Origin: Candidatus Corynebacterium avicola
GTDB taxonomy: Bacteria > Actinomycetota > Actinomycetes > Mycobacteriales > Mycobacteriaceae
Reading direction: 5' to 3'
Length of the DNA stretch: 64,000 nt
Assembly (NCBI GenBank): GCA_019114135.1
Contig: DXGC01000065.1
Location: forward strand, 21,884-85,883
Position numbers and translations under genes: made by a program. Positions 63,198-64,000 of this stretch are shown here, piece after piece. Position 1 is the first letter of the stretch. Every line of letters starts with the position of its first letter. The notes beneath the pieces were generated by a model that worked only from the letters and a program-made list of their open reading frames with translations, was not told where the DNA came from and made no database searches.

Positions 63198-64000
<803 letters not shown>

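Overview
The window looks like chromosomal core DNA of a high-GC member of the genus Corynebacterium (Mycobacteriales). The evidence is the very high GC content and several gene blocks whose order matches the conserved corynebacterial/mycobacterial order known to me: perM-purN-purH; UPF0182-PPA1309-PDZ/Lon-DUF2342-DUF45-ThiF-like-uvrD2-K+ channel-adnB-adnA; whiB1-rshA-sigH; and secA-hpf-comF-lpqB-mtrB-mtrA-tmk-sahH. The species cannot be named from the sequence alone.

Layout. 1-4.4 kb (minus): a DUF3995-like fragment, purH, purN and a PerM-like membrane protein. 4.7-5.4 kb: a secreted M23 peptidase. 5.5-9.6 kb: pcrA, a small chorismate mutase and a secreted S1 protease. 9.8-13.9 kb: the fructose PTS operon fruR-fruK-ptsF, closed by a 23-bp terminator stem. 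14-16 kb: a degenerate J-domain-like membrane protein, a secreted PAP2 phosphatase and initiator tRNA-fMet. 16-24.6 kb: UPF0182, PPA1309, YlbL-like Lon/PDZ protease, DUF2342, DUF45 metalloprotease and an orphan ThiF/cyclodehydratase-like protein. 24.6-35.8 kb (minus): uvrD2, a K+ channel, adnB, adnA and a TIGR02569 protein, with abutting or overlapping junctions, so this is probably a repair operon. 35.9-40.3 kb: a DUF3152 secreted protein, DUF3107, an RhlE-type DEAD-box helicase, a membrane-anchored beta-propeller protein and a small membrane protein. 40.7-42.3 kb: whiB1/whcE, the 25-codon ribosomal protein bL37, and rshA and sigH with a SigH-type promoter. 42.4-45.3 kb: an accessory-looking LysR / dialkylglycine decarboxylase-like / CysE-like module. 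45.3-48.4 kb: SRAP peptidase, aroA and rsgA. 48.4-51.5 kb: an ABC-2 permease relic, then furA-katG. 51.6-64 kb: DUF6912, a HAD protein, an Rv3235-like protein, secA, hpf, comF, lpqB, mtrB, mtrA, tmk and the 3' part of sahH.

Several blocks are functionally coherent: cell envelope and division (PerM, M23 peptidase, MtrAB-LpqB, SecA), DNA repair (PcrA, UvrD2, AdnAB, SRAP) and redox stress (SigH-RshA, WhiB1/WhcE, FurA-KatG). The strongest general signal outside the genes is a -10-like hexamer placed almost always 7 nt before the start codon (5 or 8 nt in two genes). It occurs in front of 14 genes and implies widespread leaderless transcription; it also corrects several start codons. No prophage, intact insertion sequence or CRISPR array was seen. 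Candidates for new biology are the LysR/DGD/CysE module, the orphan ThiF-like protein, a 98-bp inverted-repeat element at 22860-22957, and a paired 11-nt palindrome between the PerM-like and M23 genes.
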